A DNA stretch of 64,000 nucleotides from Owenia fusiformis (taxonomy: Eukaryota > Annelida > Polychaeta > Sabellida > Oweniidae), in contig CAIIXF020000011.1 of NCBI GenBank assembly GCA_903813345.2, positions 14,617,754 through 14,681,753 of the forward strand, in the 5' to 3' direction. How positions within the stretch are numbered: position 1 is the first letter of the stretch; every line of letters begins with the position of its first letter. Under the pieces are notes generated by a model, which was not told where the DNA came from, did no database searches, and saw nothing but the letters and a program-made list of their open reading frames with translations. Below are positions 22,666 through 33,934 of the stretch, piece after piece. A program made the translations under genes and the position numbers.

Positions 22666-23385
22666 TTTATGAACTTTATTACACATTCATACCCATAAAA
22701 GGTTAAGTGTACACAAAGTAAACACTAATTTTACAATATATCAATACAACAGAAAACAGTATATATAACAACACACAAAATTAACACTTCATAATAAATA
22801 AATAAGTAAATAAATGAACAAATAAATATGCATCATGGATAAGCACATGAATGGTGATTGTGATACGCGTCCATTGTTTATGTCATATATCACACCCTTC
22901 TATGTTATATTACATTTATGAATAAATTCCGCTACAATTTCAATTTCTTTATTTTCACAAGACATACAATATTGGAAAAAAAGTGAATCGTCCTCCATGT
23001 TGAAAAGGTGTTTAATTGGGTTGCCGTGTGATACAAGTTTATCGAGCATTTTCTTTCTATATATACTGTATTTTTTACATGAACGCATTATGTGTTTTTC
23101 GTTTTCTATTAAATTGCAAACCTCGCAAATTCTTTCATCGATCTTTAATTTTGGGCGTTCGTATCTACCCGTTTCTATTTTTAATTTGTGGTTACTGATA
23201 CGAAACTTTGTTAGACTTCGTCGTAAATGCCCATTTGAAATTGAATCTAAATATGGTTCGAACCTGAAATTGCTTTTAAATATTTTGTATGTATTCAGTT
23301 TGCGACATTGGTCGGAATTCAATTGATTTCGCCAATAATCTTCAAAACTAATTTTTGATTTACAAACACCTTCGGATGCGTCAAT
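22666..23385 (-). mobile_element. 5'-truncated non-LTR retrotransposon (LINE)
   Basis: The segment is inserted in the minisatellite on the minus strand. It carries the C-terminal end of an RT-type ORF2 and about 230 bp of 3' UTR with an AATAAA-like site near the 3' junction. A short GTATA is present at both junctions and may be the target duplication. 5' truncation is typical of target-primed reverse transcription. Confidence 0.8.
22900..23385 (-). pseudogene. LINE ORF2 C-terminus with CCHC-like knuckle
   Basis: The frame is open from the 5' junction to a stop at 22900. It contains L-T-K-F-R-I-S-N-H-K-L-K-I-E-T-G-R-Y and then C-x2-C-x7-H-x4-C, the zinc-knuckle-like tail found after the RT of many LINEs (zf-RVT type). 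RT and endonuclease domains are missing through truncation, so it is not functional. Confidence 0.8.
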
Positions 23386-24297
23386 AGTATATGAGGTCCA
23401 TCGTGTTCAACTTCCATCAGTCACAGTATTTATATTTGAGGTCCATTGAGTTCGACTCCCAACGGTCACTATGTATATGAGGTCCATCGTGTTCAACTTC
23501 CATCAGTCACAGTATTTGTATTTGAGGTCCCAACGGCCACTATGTATATGAGGTCCATCGTGTTCAACTTCCATCAGTCACAGTATTTATATTTGAGGTC
23601 CATTGTGTTCGACTCCCAACGGCCACTATGTATATGAGGTCCATCGTGTTCAACTTCCATCGGTCACTGTATTTGTCTTTGAGGTCCACTGAGTTCGACT
23701 CCCAACGGTCACTGTGTATATGAGGTCCATCGTGTTCAACTTCCAGCGGTCACTGTATTTGTCTTTGAGGTCCCTCGTAATCGATTCCCAACAATGATAT
23801 CCATCGTGTTCAATTTTCATCAGTCACTGTATTTGTCTTTGAGATCCATTGTATAAGATTACTAGCTGTCACTATGTCAATGAGGTCCATTATGTTCAAC
23901 TTCCATCGGTCACTGTATTTGTCTTTGAGGTCCATTGTATAAGATTCCTACTGTCACTATGTCTATGAGGTCCATCGTGTTCAACTCCCATCGATCACTG
24001 TATTTGTCTTTGTGGTCCATTGGGTTCGACTCCTAACGGTCACTGTTTCTATGAGAACCATTGTATTAGATTTTGTCACTTTGTCTGTGAGGTCAATTGT
24101 TTTCAACTTCCATCGGTCACTGTATTCTTAAGGTAGAAGTTCAAGAGGTTTGCGATATCCGAGTATATAAAACATGTAAAATAGTGAACTTTGAATATTG
24201 AATTTATATTAAGTATAGCAGGGAAGATGGTTTCATTTATTTGAGTTATTAAAGATAATGGCTGCACTTTTGAATTGAGCGATACTAGTATATAGTA

Positions 24298-24475
24298 TAT
24301 AAAAAATCCTCCTCGAGCAGAGCTCTTATCCCCATAATGCATCAGCCCGTAGATGTTTTAACCTAATCTATGAATCCGTATTTGAGTTACTGCCCGGCTA
24401 GACGAAAGGAAGGATGAACGGACGGCTTCTCTATGTATATCCCTCACGAACTACTTTCTATGGGATACATATAAA
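24298..24475 (+). repeat. Fragment of the GGAC-tailed repeat family
   Basis: Sequence from CGAGCAGAGCTCTTATCCCC through TTTGAGTTACTGCCCGG to CCCTCACGAACTACTTTCTA is a diverged copy of the 3' end of the element at 50465-51790. The GGAC repeat is reduced to a trace. Confidence 0.7.
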
Positions 24476-24622
24476 TGTCACTTAGGATGGTATTGTATAC
24501 ATGATAAAACAAGCAGCTTTAATGTTAACTTATATTTTTACCATCGTAGTATACCAGGTACATGTACGTATAGGATGTTAAGGCGGAAAAAACTGAGCTA
24601 GCCATTCATATAAAGTTTAATA

Positions 24623-25561
24623 ATGAGGATTCGCCATTTCACTATTAAACTGATATTTTCCATCATCGTTGTATACGCTCTGGGAATTTTGATATTGTAC
24701 AGGAGGAAAAAACTTGAAGCAATTCGTATCTGTGAATTAAGGAATCGGGAGATGTTTCCGAAAGACAAGTGGGGCACATCATTAAATCGTCCACTTGGAA
24801 CCAAGGCCTACAGAGCAAATGATATACACAATAAGCTAACTGTACTGGATATTCCGAATGCCGACCAATTCTTGCCAGCGATTGAAGACCACAACTATTA
24901 CATTATGATGAACATATTGAGAAAATTTGTTGATGTTTGTCAAAATAATTCATTGGATTATTTCATGTGTGGTGGAACTCTACTAGGAGCGTATAGACAC
25001 CATGGATTCATACCTTGGGATGATGATTTGGATGTGATGATGAATGTCAGCCAAATGCCCCAAATTAAGGCAATTTTTGGATCACTTGGTCCGGACTATG
25101 TACTTCAGGCTCCAAATGGAATACTCCAATGGAAATTATTTTCCAAGAACTCCTGTAACATTATGTCAAAGGATTTTAAATGGCCATATCTAGACATATT
25201 TTTCTACGAGGAACTAAACAAAACACACATTCGAGATTCTATCGTCTATTATGCGAAAGAAGTATTTCACAAATCAAAAGTTTGGCCGCTTCAAAAACGC
25301 AAATTTGAAAATATGGAAATTAATGCACCGTGCGATACTGCGACATTTCTGGATACACATTATGATGTATCGTTATGTATGAGCAAAGACTACAATCATG
25401 CCAAAGAGGTATTTACGAATAAGGCAACAGCGATTTCGTGCGACGTGCTTCACCATATCTACCCATTTGTGAAGCGAGCAAAATATAATGATCATGTAAA
25501 GGAAAGTCTCATGTTAGGTAACATCACGCTTGAAATTGTGAATCTTCCAAAGACTTGTTGA
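24623..25561 (+). CDS. LicD / fukutin-like family protein
   Basis: An uninterrupted 312-residue frame. Residues 8-26 form one hydrophobic segment after a short basic N-terminus, as in type II Golgi proteins. The LicD core is clear: C-G-G-T-L-L-G-A-Y-R (116-125), then W-D-D-D-L-D (132-137) with the acidic residues expected of a nucleotidyl/phospho-transferase fold, W-P-Y-L-D-I-F (187-193), and V-W-P-L-Q-K-R-K-F (220-228). Sequons lie at N108, N141, N199 and N300. Relatives include bacterial LicD phosphocholine transferases and animal fukutin/FKRP, which transfer ribitol-phosphate to glycans; the donor here is unknown. The ATG lies directly before the membrane anchor. The gene is intronless and the length is ordinary for short animal LicD proteins, so it appears intact. 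A poly-C run follows the stop. Confidence 0.9.
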   Translation: MRIRHFTIKLIFSIIVVYALGILILYRRKKLEAIRICELRNREMFPKDKWGTSLNRPLGTKAYRANDIHNKLTVLDIPNADQFLPAIEDHNYYIMMNILRKFVDVCQNNSLDYFMCGGTLLGAYRHHGFIPWDDDLDVMMNVSQMPQIKAIFGSLGPDYVLQAPNGILQWKLFSKNSCNIMSKDFKWPYLDIFFYEELNKTHIRDSIVYYAKEVFHKSKVWPLQKRKFENMEINAPCDTATFLDTHYDVSLCMSKDYNHAKEVFTNKATAISCDVLHHIYPFVKRAKYNDHVKESLMLGNITLEIVNLPKTC

Positions 25562-25612
25562 GATGTCTTGTGCCCCCCCCCCTACTACACGCCTTCCCTG
25601 TGTGAGAAGTTG

Positions 25613-25652
25613 AATATCACTCGGATGATATCAATCATCCTTGTGATATTCC
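25613..25652. other. Perfectly spaced hairpin after the LicD stop
   Basis: AATATCAC and ATGAT pair with ATCAT and GTGATATT around a small centre, interrupted by a symmetric 4-nt bulge. Related GATATCA/GTGATAT words recur to 25830. It may be a decayed palindromic element or a 3' UTR structure. Confidence 0.5.
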
Positions 25653-25654
25653 CC

Positions 25655-26190
25655 ATATCAAGTCCCTCCTGGTGAATAACTTCTTTTTATCTCATGATTA
25701 ATGTGTTATCTGTACAATTACAGCTAGTGATATTTCTGATATTATTGAAATCCGTGTGATATTTTCCAGAAAACCGTATATCAAACTCATATGCGATTGA
25801 AATCGTTTATCTCACGCATATCCGTGTGATAAATAAATTTGAATTTCGCGCCACAATACTGTTGAAAATAGGTCAGATAATTTATTATATTGAAGGCACA
25901 TTAATGTCTTACATTATTATTGTATGCAGTTTGATTAATCCCGGTATACACCAATGGGGCAAAATCCCAAGTAGTCCCACGAGGTCCAAGCAATTTTAGG
26001 ATATGCTTTAGGATGCTGCTTAATAACGATTAAAATGGTAGGCTATATATGACGAAAAAACTGAAACCCAAAAACATATCGAAATCGTTTGCGCCATTTT
26101 GTTATGAAAACGGATCCTTATTGTGGAACTTATGGAGTTCCTCCACGGTGATCGTGCAGTAAATTTTTTTCAAATCAGAAGTGAAAGTGA
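25655..26190. other. LicD 3' flank, no gene seen
   Basis: The words CCGTGTGATA recur (25752, 25810), suggesting a degenerate repeat. An AATAAA lies near 25831. Nothing coding is recognised. Confidence 0.4.
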
Positions 26191-26199
26191 AATTGTCAT

Positions 26200-26560
26200 G
26201 GGATTCCGATTACTATTTCAAAGGTTATCCTAATTTCCACGAACCAGCAAAGTCAGCAAATGTTGTGGCTGTCTTTACAAAGCTGCTATGTTCATTAAAT
26301 ATAACACCAAGATACATGTACTTGTAATCTTAAACAATCTTTAAAGACTGGTTCCCAAATTTAAAATCAAACCCTGATAGTTTAACCCTTTTGTGCCTAC
26401 AATATACAATATTTGACTTATCAATGTTTAAACAGAGTCGCCAATTTTTACACCAGTCAAACTAATTGATAACTGAAGGAATTTCTCATTTTTTATCGCA
26501 TCCTTGTTTTGTACAGTAATATAGATGTACAGGTGTATTGAAGAAGATCAAACATTTGTT
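26200..26560 (-). pseudogene. Non-LTR reverse transcriptase relic
   Basis: On the minus strand near 26463-26405 the frame reads F-D-W-C-K-N-W-R-L and then L-N-I-D-K-S-N-I-V. This is the RT block that follows the Y-x-D-D motif in LINEs. About 26340-26280 reads Y-K-Y-M-Y-L-G-V-I-F-N, the thumb-proximal motif. At least two stops interrupt it, and the expected Y-A-D-D position (about 26525) reads Y-T-C-T. The copy is dead and truncated at both ends. It may belong to the same lineage as the fragment at 22666-23385, but the two do not overlap. Confidence 0.8.
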
Positions 26561-26599
26561 CAATATGACTGTCATGCCTTGCTGTCATAATTTATTGAC

Positions 26600-27900
26600 T
26601 AAACTATAAATAGACATATTATCTACCACAGCTTGTCTTAATCAGTTTCATTTTTTGTGATACAGAGCATCAATAGATACAGAGTCAACTTGAAACGATG
26701 TGCAACTTAATATGAAAATACATTTTCAGACTATGAAAATCAATACACATACTTATAAATAAATGCATATAATTTAATACAGTACATGATAGCAAACTTC
26801 ATGTATTTTTACAATGTATGATTTTGTGTTCTGTAAAATGCCTTAGATCATTGGAAGAATTCTGCATTATATATATGTCTGCTCCCGGTTGTCTGCTACA
26901 TGAAAATAGCCATCAGCTGTTCAAACCATTCTGAAGCGATAAAAAGCATTATAAATCATTATAATTATCTTTGTCAAATTCTGAAATGGTTGCATATTAG
27001 TTCAAGATGTATGAAATATAATCCCGGAATATAATTTTTCAGCAAATATATCATTTTTTGGACTCAATAGTATAGTTTCTAAATAGCTAAATAAAGCTGA
27101 ATAAAGCTGACATAATAGATGTCACTTTGGGCCAACCTTCCTTTGAGTTCTATGCTAAAAGCTTGCAATAGTCACTTACTTTCATGATTTATCAAAGAGT
27201 GCTAGTTAAATCTGTCTGAAACTTGAATGGCATACTATTACATGATCCTGTCAATGAATTGTGATTAAACATGAAAATGTTGGTTGTCATACGATTAAAC
27301 CATGGTTTTAAAGAATTTTAGCATAACATCAATTGAGATTTGGCCCAAGTTTTTTTTTAATGTCATGGAGAATGATATTAATGACATAAATGTGTAAATC
27401 AAAGCTATTATTGTAGGAAACATATCACTGAATTCAAATATGCTATTAAAAAGAAAGAAAAGTAAGTCATTAGAGGTAAAATGTGCAAATCTCTTAAAAT
27501 CTCATGAAAAACGAGAATTAGCGAGATTTCAAAATCATTTAGAAACTCCTCAATTGAGGGTCATAGAGTACAGAAATTTGATAATCGCTATTATTATATC
27601 ACCGTCTGTGGTGTTTTTCATCCAGTGTAAATCTAAAATCCTTTACAAACTACAATGTTACGATGTAAACATGAATCAATGGGGTAGATGACACTGGGAA
27701 AATTGATTTTTATTTACTAAGTTACATTTTCTATATTCATTTTATATTTTACTATTGTATTTAATATTGTGCTCAATGTTTACATTGTTAAAACTATATA
27801 TTATTAAGTTCTAATCATGCTTCTGCCTAGAAAACATTCTCAAGAGACTGGGAAATATAACAATAAATAATAAAATAAATATGTCACCCTATTTTCCTTG
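26600..27900. other. No recognisable gene
   Basis: Very AT-rich. An 83-codon plus frame at 27440-27691 starts lysine-rich and has a hydrophobic stretch. It shows no motif, and I do not call it a gene. Confidence 0.4.
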
Positions 27901-28109
27901 AGTACCTGTTGCACTTTCAATGATTCTGCAAGGTTTAATGACTCTGACCTTTCGGGCTTTTTGGAATACATCTATTGCAAGAATCATTGACAGTGCAACA
28001 CTGGTATTCAGCAAAAACAGTAGGCCGATGAAACATTTGAATATAATCTGTAATTGTGGAAAGGGGTTTCAGAAAAAGCAGAACAATTTGAATAAAGTGT
28101 ACATACAGA

Positions 28110-28210
28110 CATACATGATGAAAATGCTAAGAACCAGATTTTTGAATTGTCGTGTTGACAGACACACAGACGGATGGACGGACAGACAGGCAAACGGCAG
28201 ACAAGTGGGT
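28110..28210 (+). repeat. GGAC/GACA microsatellite tail of a dispersed element
   Basis: A run of GACAGACACACAGACGG and GGACGGACAGACAGG follows a stretch containing CAGAACAATTTGAATAAAGT. Tetranucleotide GGAC tails mark several dispersed elements in this window (38440-38495, 51674-51744). Confidence 0.6.
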
Positions 28211-28561
28211 GATTCCAATTGCTCACACCATGTATACAAAAAAAGTTATTTTACAAATAGTCTAGGCTGTGTCATGTCTGTTTTACATAAATAAATGCGT
28301 GTACACAATGAAAAAGTAATGAGATCTAATGATAGCTGTACACAGAATTCCTGTACTGATTTACCCAGAGACGGGGGTCAAGTTTATTTGAAAACGTTCT
28401 TACTGCTAGGTGGTTTATTATTTGCCCTTTAGAAGAGAGAGGATTGTTTTTTAAGAAGCTCTGTCTTCACTTTGTGCAATTATCATTCTTGTATGGATGT
28501 GAGAAAGAGCCAGAAAGTCAAAGTGTGTTTAATTACAAGATCCCAAGTGCTATTTAATACT

Positions 28562-29122
28562 AGACAACGGCAACGCCAAAGCGTAGCAAATCCAATGGAA
28601 CAGCCATGGCTGGCATTTTTACAAACAAAGTACAAGTATGTAGCAAAAATGGCAGCCATTTTTCAAAATGGCCACCTTCTACCAAAAGTGTGATTAGACA
28701 GTGTGCCATGCTTATCATATTCACATACCAAATATGAACAACATCGCTCCACTACTTTTCGAGTTACAGCAAAAATCGTAAAATAATGAGTAAAGGCAGC
28801 AATTTTTCAACATGGCTGCCATGTGCTTCTTTAATATCTTCATTTCTAGCTTCATTTATGTCATATATGACTTTTTTACATTTAAAGCATATTGCTATTA
28901 CAGTTTTACATATTGCACCTAAATTACTGTAAAATCGGCACTAAAATGGCAGCCATTTTTAAATGAGCAGCCATTTTAAAAATCAGCTTTCAAGCAGAAT
29001 TTCTACCCCCATAGGGTATATGTGTACAAAATCAGGCCAACGGTATTTGAGTTATTGCCTAGATGGACGGACGGAGGCGTTCCCTATATCTCTCCAAACT
29101 TTGTTCGATGGGATAATAATCA
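28562..29122 (+). mobile_element. ATGGC-motif element with GGCAACGCCAAAGCGTAGC start, copy 1
   Basis: The element starts with GGCAACGCCAAAGCGTAGC and ends with GTTCGATGGGATAATAA. Both ends contain a sequence close to ATCCCATCGAAC or its complement (ATCCAATGGAAC at this left end). It carries AAAATGGCAGCCATTTT blocks and a very short GGAC tract. It is a shorter relative of 50465-51790. No ORF of its own is recognised. Confidence 0.75.
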
Positions 29123-30195
29123 AATACTATGTAACTTTTTATTTAACAGTGTCATGATGTTGTCAGACAGTCAGAGTCATATTTAATTAGTCATTCGATA
29201 ATTGTTTTTTTTCACAATATGTTATGCATTTGTTAGTGATCTAGAAATGTCATGATTGTATTTTTGTCAATTTTTGAAATAAAAAAATTCGAAGATGTAT
29301 GGATACATGGAAAATTCATAAATCTCATCATTTTGTTTTGTTTTATATTGATACATATTTCTAACTTAATGCTGGAAATGATGTTTAATGGGTCCCATTT
29401 TAAATACTTTTTAAAATACTTTCCATTGTCTAATAATTGAATTTGTATCATGTCAGTGGATTTTGTAAAATACAATTTAGTGTTGTATCACACTGCATTG
29501 CTCATTTAAACCTAGAAAGTAAATGTTTTTTGCCATTTTATGCCAAATTGTTAAACTTTGGGGCCCATGGGGTTTATTCTAAAAAATCACATGCCCATTT
29601 AACCCCTAAGATGGGCCCATGATATCAAAAAAGATTTTTGACCAGAGACTTTAGACTAAGAGCCTTAATTTGTGGCCATGGGCCTTTTCGGCACCTTGGC
29701 ATTATGTTGAATGGATTTCTAAAGGGGGGCCTCTACAAATGCCCTCACCCACCCTCTTCGGACAGGCCTGGTCATATATATTATGCCTTAAGTTTATATT
29801 ATCTAAGTTCTGTTGGCAGAAGAGTTCCCACTGTCTCAATGACTCTAATAATTTAAAATATATTAAAAAAAGAAACCAACCAGATAATCACCTTTTAATG
29901 ATGTCTTTTCAGCAGTTTGAGGGCAGAAATACAATTTACTGATTAAATACTTTTGACTGGTTAAATTATTTTGACTGGTTAAATACTTCTGACTGGTTGA
30001 ATACTTTTTACAATTTTGCACATAAATATTACTTCCTGTAAACATGAGCTTTCAATTAGTTGAAAGCCCATGCTGTAAAGTATGAGATTTTATATCTAGC
30101 TCATAATACCATGGTTTTATTGGTTCACCAAAAAAGGGTCTGGATTTAATGGATAAGTCCATTGAGGTTAAGAGGGGGGAGGACCCCAGAATTCA
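29123..30195. other. No recognisable gene
   Basis: AT-rich. A GGGGCCCATGGGG region lies near 29561, a tandem GACTGGTTAAATACTT repeat (3-4 units) at about 29953-30010, and a CTTTCAATTAGTTGAAAG hairpin near 30050 that resembles the stem at 7541-7567. Confidence 0.45.
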
Positions 30196-30199
30196 TAAA

Positions 30200-30790
30200 C
30201 AGATACCATATCCAGATGAGCCTCTACAGATTCATATTGAAAGTTCAATGTTTCCGCTGTGGGTTTTTTCCTCCTCTCCTTGAAGTTCGAATGAATAATT
30301 ATCTTGATTCACAAGGTTTCACTTGCTCCAACTTGTTATTACACCTTGAAAGTCGAAGATGTGAATAATGCTTTTCAACAGACGTATCCTGAGGCCCAGG
30401 AATATGTTAAAAATGTTTAAAAAGTCCCCTAGTATACTGAGTTGGTAATGTGTGGTGTATACATGTATATTAATAGACATTGAATAAGAATAAGACTGAT
30501 TTTTTATTAATAAGAATAAGACTGATTTTTTATTAATGACTGTATACCCGGGCCTCAGGACGTATCACTACAAACTACAATGTGAACCACCTCATTTGAA
30601 ATACAATAGGCCTACTGTAGAAAAACATGTAGGTGTGGATAACCTTTCGTAAGTTGGAGCAAGTGAAACCTTGTGAATCAAGATAATTATTCATTCAAAC
30701 TTCAAGGAGAGGAGGAAAAAACCCACAGCGGAAACATTGAACTTTACGCTATGAATCTGTAGAGGCTCATCTGGATATGGTATCAGAGCA
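30200..30790. repeat. Nested palindrome
   Basis: The outer arms (about 30200-30345 and 30645-30790) are near-perfect inverted copies; landmarks are CAGATGAGCCTCTACAGATT, TTTCCGCTGTGGGTTTTTTC and GGTTTCACTTGCTCCAAC. Within the 300-bp spacer a second inverted pair, GACGTATCCTGAGGCCC and GGGCCTCAGGACGTATC, encloses a duplicated AAGACTGATTTTTTATTA. Confidence 0.85.
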
Positions 30791-30906
30791 AATGTAATTG
30801 CAGCATTAGTATACATTTCAAAGTCCTGTTACTTCATTCATGTGAGATGAACTCTTGAAATGGAACTCCTTCCAACTGGAATAGTTTTTACATTTGCTCT
30901 GATCTT

Positions 30907-30992
30907 CAACACCAGCACCTGGCTGAGGAGTATTTTGCTTAAAACTGAATGCAATGTTGAAGAAAATACTCATCGGCTGGGTGCTGGTACTA
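30907..30992. repeat. Hairpin, ~26-bp stem
   Basis: ACCAGCACCTGGCTGAGGAG... pairs with its near-complement ending GGGTGCTGGT around a ~30-nt loop, with about three mismatches. Confidence 0.7.
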
Positions 30993-31139
30993 AAAATTGG
31001 AACAAATGTGACCACAGCATTAATGAAGTGTTCTAGTACATTTTTTCTGTAAAGGATTCATTTAGTGTCAAGAGTGGCATAAATTACTTGATTATTTCAG
31101 CAACATAACTTACATAAGATAAGAAATTGACAACCAGTA

Positions 31140-32192
31140 CAGGGTGTTCCAAAAGTAACAGGACTGGTGCTGGCATTTTGTCAATTTTGCACCAAGTGTC
31201 TTCAAATTTTCACAAATTGTACTTTGAAGTATTGCAACTAAAATTGTATAGTTTCAGAAAAAATGATGAAATGCGGGTAGAGTTGGGGTTACTATAGTAA
31301 CATGACATCACAATACCCGGGGCAACTTTTTTTCTGAAAATGTGATATCTAACATTTTTGTATTACTGAAGAAAGTATCTAATTCACCTATTATAATACA
31401 ACATTTCTTGTTTATTTTATTAGTTGCTTTGTTGTAAAGGTGTTGCTATAAAACTCAGATTCAAGTATATTTTCATTATAATAATATTTATTCAATTTCC
31501 TGGAATATCACTATGAATTACAGTCTGAACAATTCATGGTTGAGTTTTTGAAAAGCCCCAATTTGAAGCCAGTCATCCACCTTGATAACGCACCTGCCCG
31601 CGGGTCACCATTAAAGACCATGCAGCTATAGAGGAGCTAGGTCTTGAGTTCTAAAACCATGTACCATACCGCTACTTCTGATCATGCAACATCCAATCTT
31701 TACTTTCACGCAGAATGGAATGCTAATCAGTGCTGTAAGATATGACCTTCTCCAAGATGTTCAATCGACTGTGCGTGACATGTCCTCAAATGGGTTCACT
31801 CATGTGTTTGAGTCATGGATACAGAGTGCTACTCTTGTAATGCCCAAAGAGGAGCCTATTTTTCAAAGTACATAAGATACATAGGAATATCAAATGATGT
31901 AAAACAAATGTCATTCCAACCAGTTGTTGCATTTTAACTTTGATATGGGATGTTCAAAATGCTTAATGTCTCTTTCTGTCTTAATGTAACTTTCTGCGTG
32001 GAATGTTGCCCCGGGTATTGTGATGTCATGTTACCATAGCAACCATTACTCTACCCGAGTTACATATTTTTTTGTCGTAACTTTAGAGTTTTAGTAACGA
32101 TACATGAAAGTACATTATGTAAAATTTTGAAGACGATTGGTGCATATTTAACAAAATGCCAGCACCAGTCCTGTTACTTTTGGAACACCCTG
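31140..32192. mobile_element. Dead IS630/Tc1-mariner element 3
   Basis: This 1053-bp element has TA on both sides (31138-31139, 32193-32194) and inverted ends CAGGGTGTTCCAAAAGTAAC. Inverted similarity runs about 45 bp near-perfectly and more weakly further in. It contains recognisable transposase remnants. Confidence 0.92.
31567..31875 (+). pseudogene. Mariner-type transposase relic (element 3)
   Basis: At about 31572-31600 the sequence reads V-I-H-L-D-N-A-P-A-R, the second catalytic block (H-x-D-N-A-x-x-H in active enzymes). An internal stop and frame changes follow. The C-terminal frame (31684-31875) reads D-M-S-S-N-G-F-T-H-V-F-E-S-W-I-Q, the usual tail. The third catalytic block is decayed. 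It is inactive. Confidence 0.8.
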
Positions 32193-32194
32193 TA

Positions 32195-33390
32195 TATAGT
32201 TCAAGTATGATCAGCAGATTTGAAATCTCATTACACAACTGCTTATATAAGTATACACAAACATATAGTATCTTTAAAAATATGAACTCTGAAATTCAAT
32301 TCTAAAAATACGAACAAACTGATTGTATTGAGAAACTTGAATTGAAACTGATTAATGTTAACGACCCCAATTCACATAACCTTTGGATGTATACATGTCA
32401 ATTTAAATACAAAGAGAACGGATACATTACTACACTGAATATTCATCCCTATTGGTATTATCTCAAAAGAAAAGATCTGTATACCTGAGCATGTGTTGCT
32501 CATAAATCCTGTGACCAAGTTGTCAGAAAAAACCTCTATTCCTTTACATAAAGTGAACAGAGCATACACTGTACATGAAAAGTAAAACTCCACTATAAAA
32601 GTAGTTAAACAGACAATGATACACTTTGTAATCACATCCTGGGGCACAATACAACACACTCAACATTTGTTTAGTTCATCATAAAGAAAAGGAAGTACAG
32701 TACATAAAACACTAGTTCACTGCTTTGTAGATGTGTATGGGTATGGCACATACATGTGTACATGTATTGACAATTAATGTTTGGTAATGTAGGAGGAGTG
32801 TCAGGGACCACTGACAGATCATAATTTTAAACCAAAAATTGAATTATCGTTTTGGCGGTCTCAGTAATTCGGTGACATGATCACATCGAAAATGCTTATT
32901 ACAGACCCAAAAATCAATGCTCGCTATGAATGTACCAATATCTTTTTTCATTTGTGGGATATTTTGCTCACCATATAACCGAAGGGAAGTTTTTGAATAT
33001 AAAGACTTCATAATCTGAATGGATGCCAGGATTCGATGAGTTGGGATTTGAGAAATTATAATTTAAACTGTGTCAATTTAACATGTATCTCAATGGGTGA
33101 AAAAGAAAGTTGTTTTCTCCCTGAGTTCTACTAATGAACTGTGCGATTTAAATTCTTACTTGTTAAAAGATGTCACTTGTTATTATCATAGCAGGCATCA
33201 GTGACCTCTATTTAAAATTTTATAATAAAAAGCACACAAGTGAATAAAGAATTTGAATATTTTATTATGTATTGTATTATTTTCATCCTTTGTTTTAAAA
33301 TATTCACTAACATAATTAAGTTCACAACTCTAATTTTCATGTTGGGAAATTCCCAATCTCTAAGCATTTCTGTTTCCTCTCTGCAGACCT
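32195..33390. other. No recognisable gene
   Basis: AT-rich single-copy-looking DNA downstream of the DOP1-like gene on its strand. A 95-codon minus frame at 32372-32659 is hydrophobic, has no motif, and is probably chance. Confidence 0.4.
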
Positions 33391-33394
33391 AAGA

Positions 33395-33468
33395 TCCATG
33401 GGGAGTAAGTCACCCCTCCCTCTTATATTCTGTAGCCTAGGGGGGGGGGGGGGTGACTTACTCCCATG
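33395..33468. repeat. Short hairpin with poly-G spacer
   Basis: CATGGGGAGTAAGTCACCCC and GGGGTGACTTACTCCCATG are inverted copies separated by ~35 nt that include a run of about 15 G. It is a tiny foldback, probably a solo-MITE remnant. Confidence 0.75.
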
Positions 33469-33934
33469 CTTATAAGTTTTCCTCAACCTTGAGAATAATG
33501 AAATCAAAAATTTCAATCACGTTTTACACATTTTCTAGACTATCATTCATTCCACAAATTAGTTTACATGTACGTTGACGTGACATTATTTTTGAACATA
33601 TTGAAGTTACAATTGATTATATTATCATCATATTGTTCATGTTGTGTAGAATATAGAGTCCAAAGAGAAGGAAGAAAGCATGGTCAAACTACACAAAAGG
33701 CTCAGAGTTTGACAAAATTGACAACTTAATGGACTATTTGTAATTTACAAGGTCCCCTCGGAAATAATGCTGTGCCCACATGCCCGTAAAATGGACAAAA
33801 TGCATGTTGGGGATCATACGATTCAACAAAAATCTGCAAAATTTGACAAGCAGTCTAGGTTGACATGACCTGTAATAAATACTTAAATAGGTGTGGTTCA
33901 TAGAAGTCCACTATTCTTCTAATAATATATATCT

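Larger units (their letters stand above)
21969..24125 (+). repeat. Minisatellite of ~43-bp half-units (87-bp dimer)
   Basis: Two alternating half-units, GAGGTCCATCGTGTTCAACT... and GAGGTCCATTGAGTTCGACT..., each end in a GTCAC block and form an 86-87 bp dimer. About 33 half-units remain. The array is interrupted at about 22666-23385 by a truncated LINE. Because 87 is a multiple of three, the plus strand shows short frames with a 29-residue repeat (V-Y-E-V-H-R-V-Q-L-P). Copies become degenerate after 23770. I see no sign that the frames are translated. Confidence 0.93.

Noticed and set aside
22010-23637. Plus-strand frames with a V-Y-E-V-H-R-V repeat
   Set aside because: They result from an 87-bp repeat period. 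Frames are short, interrupted and shared with obviously non-coding copies.
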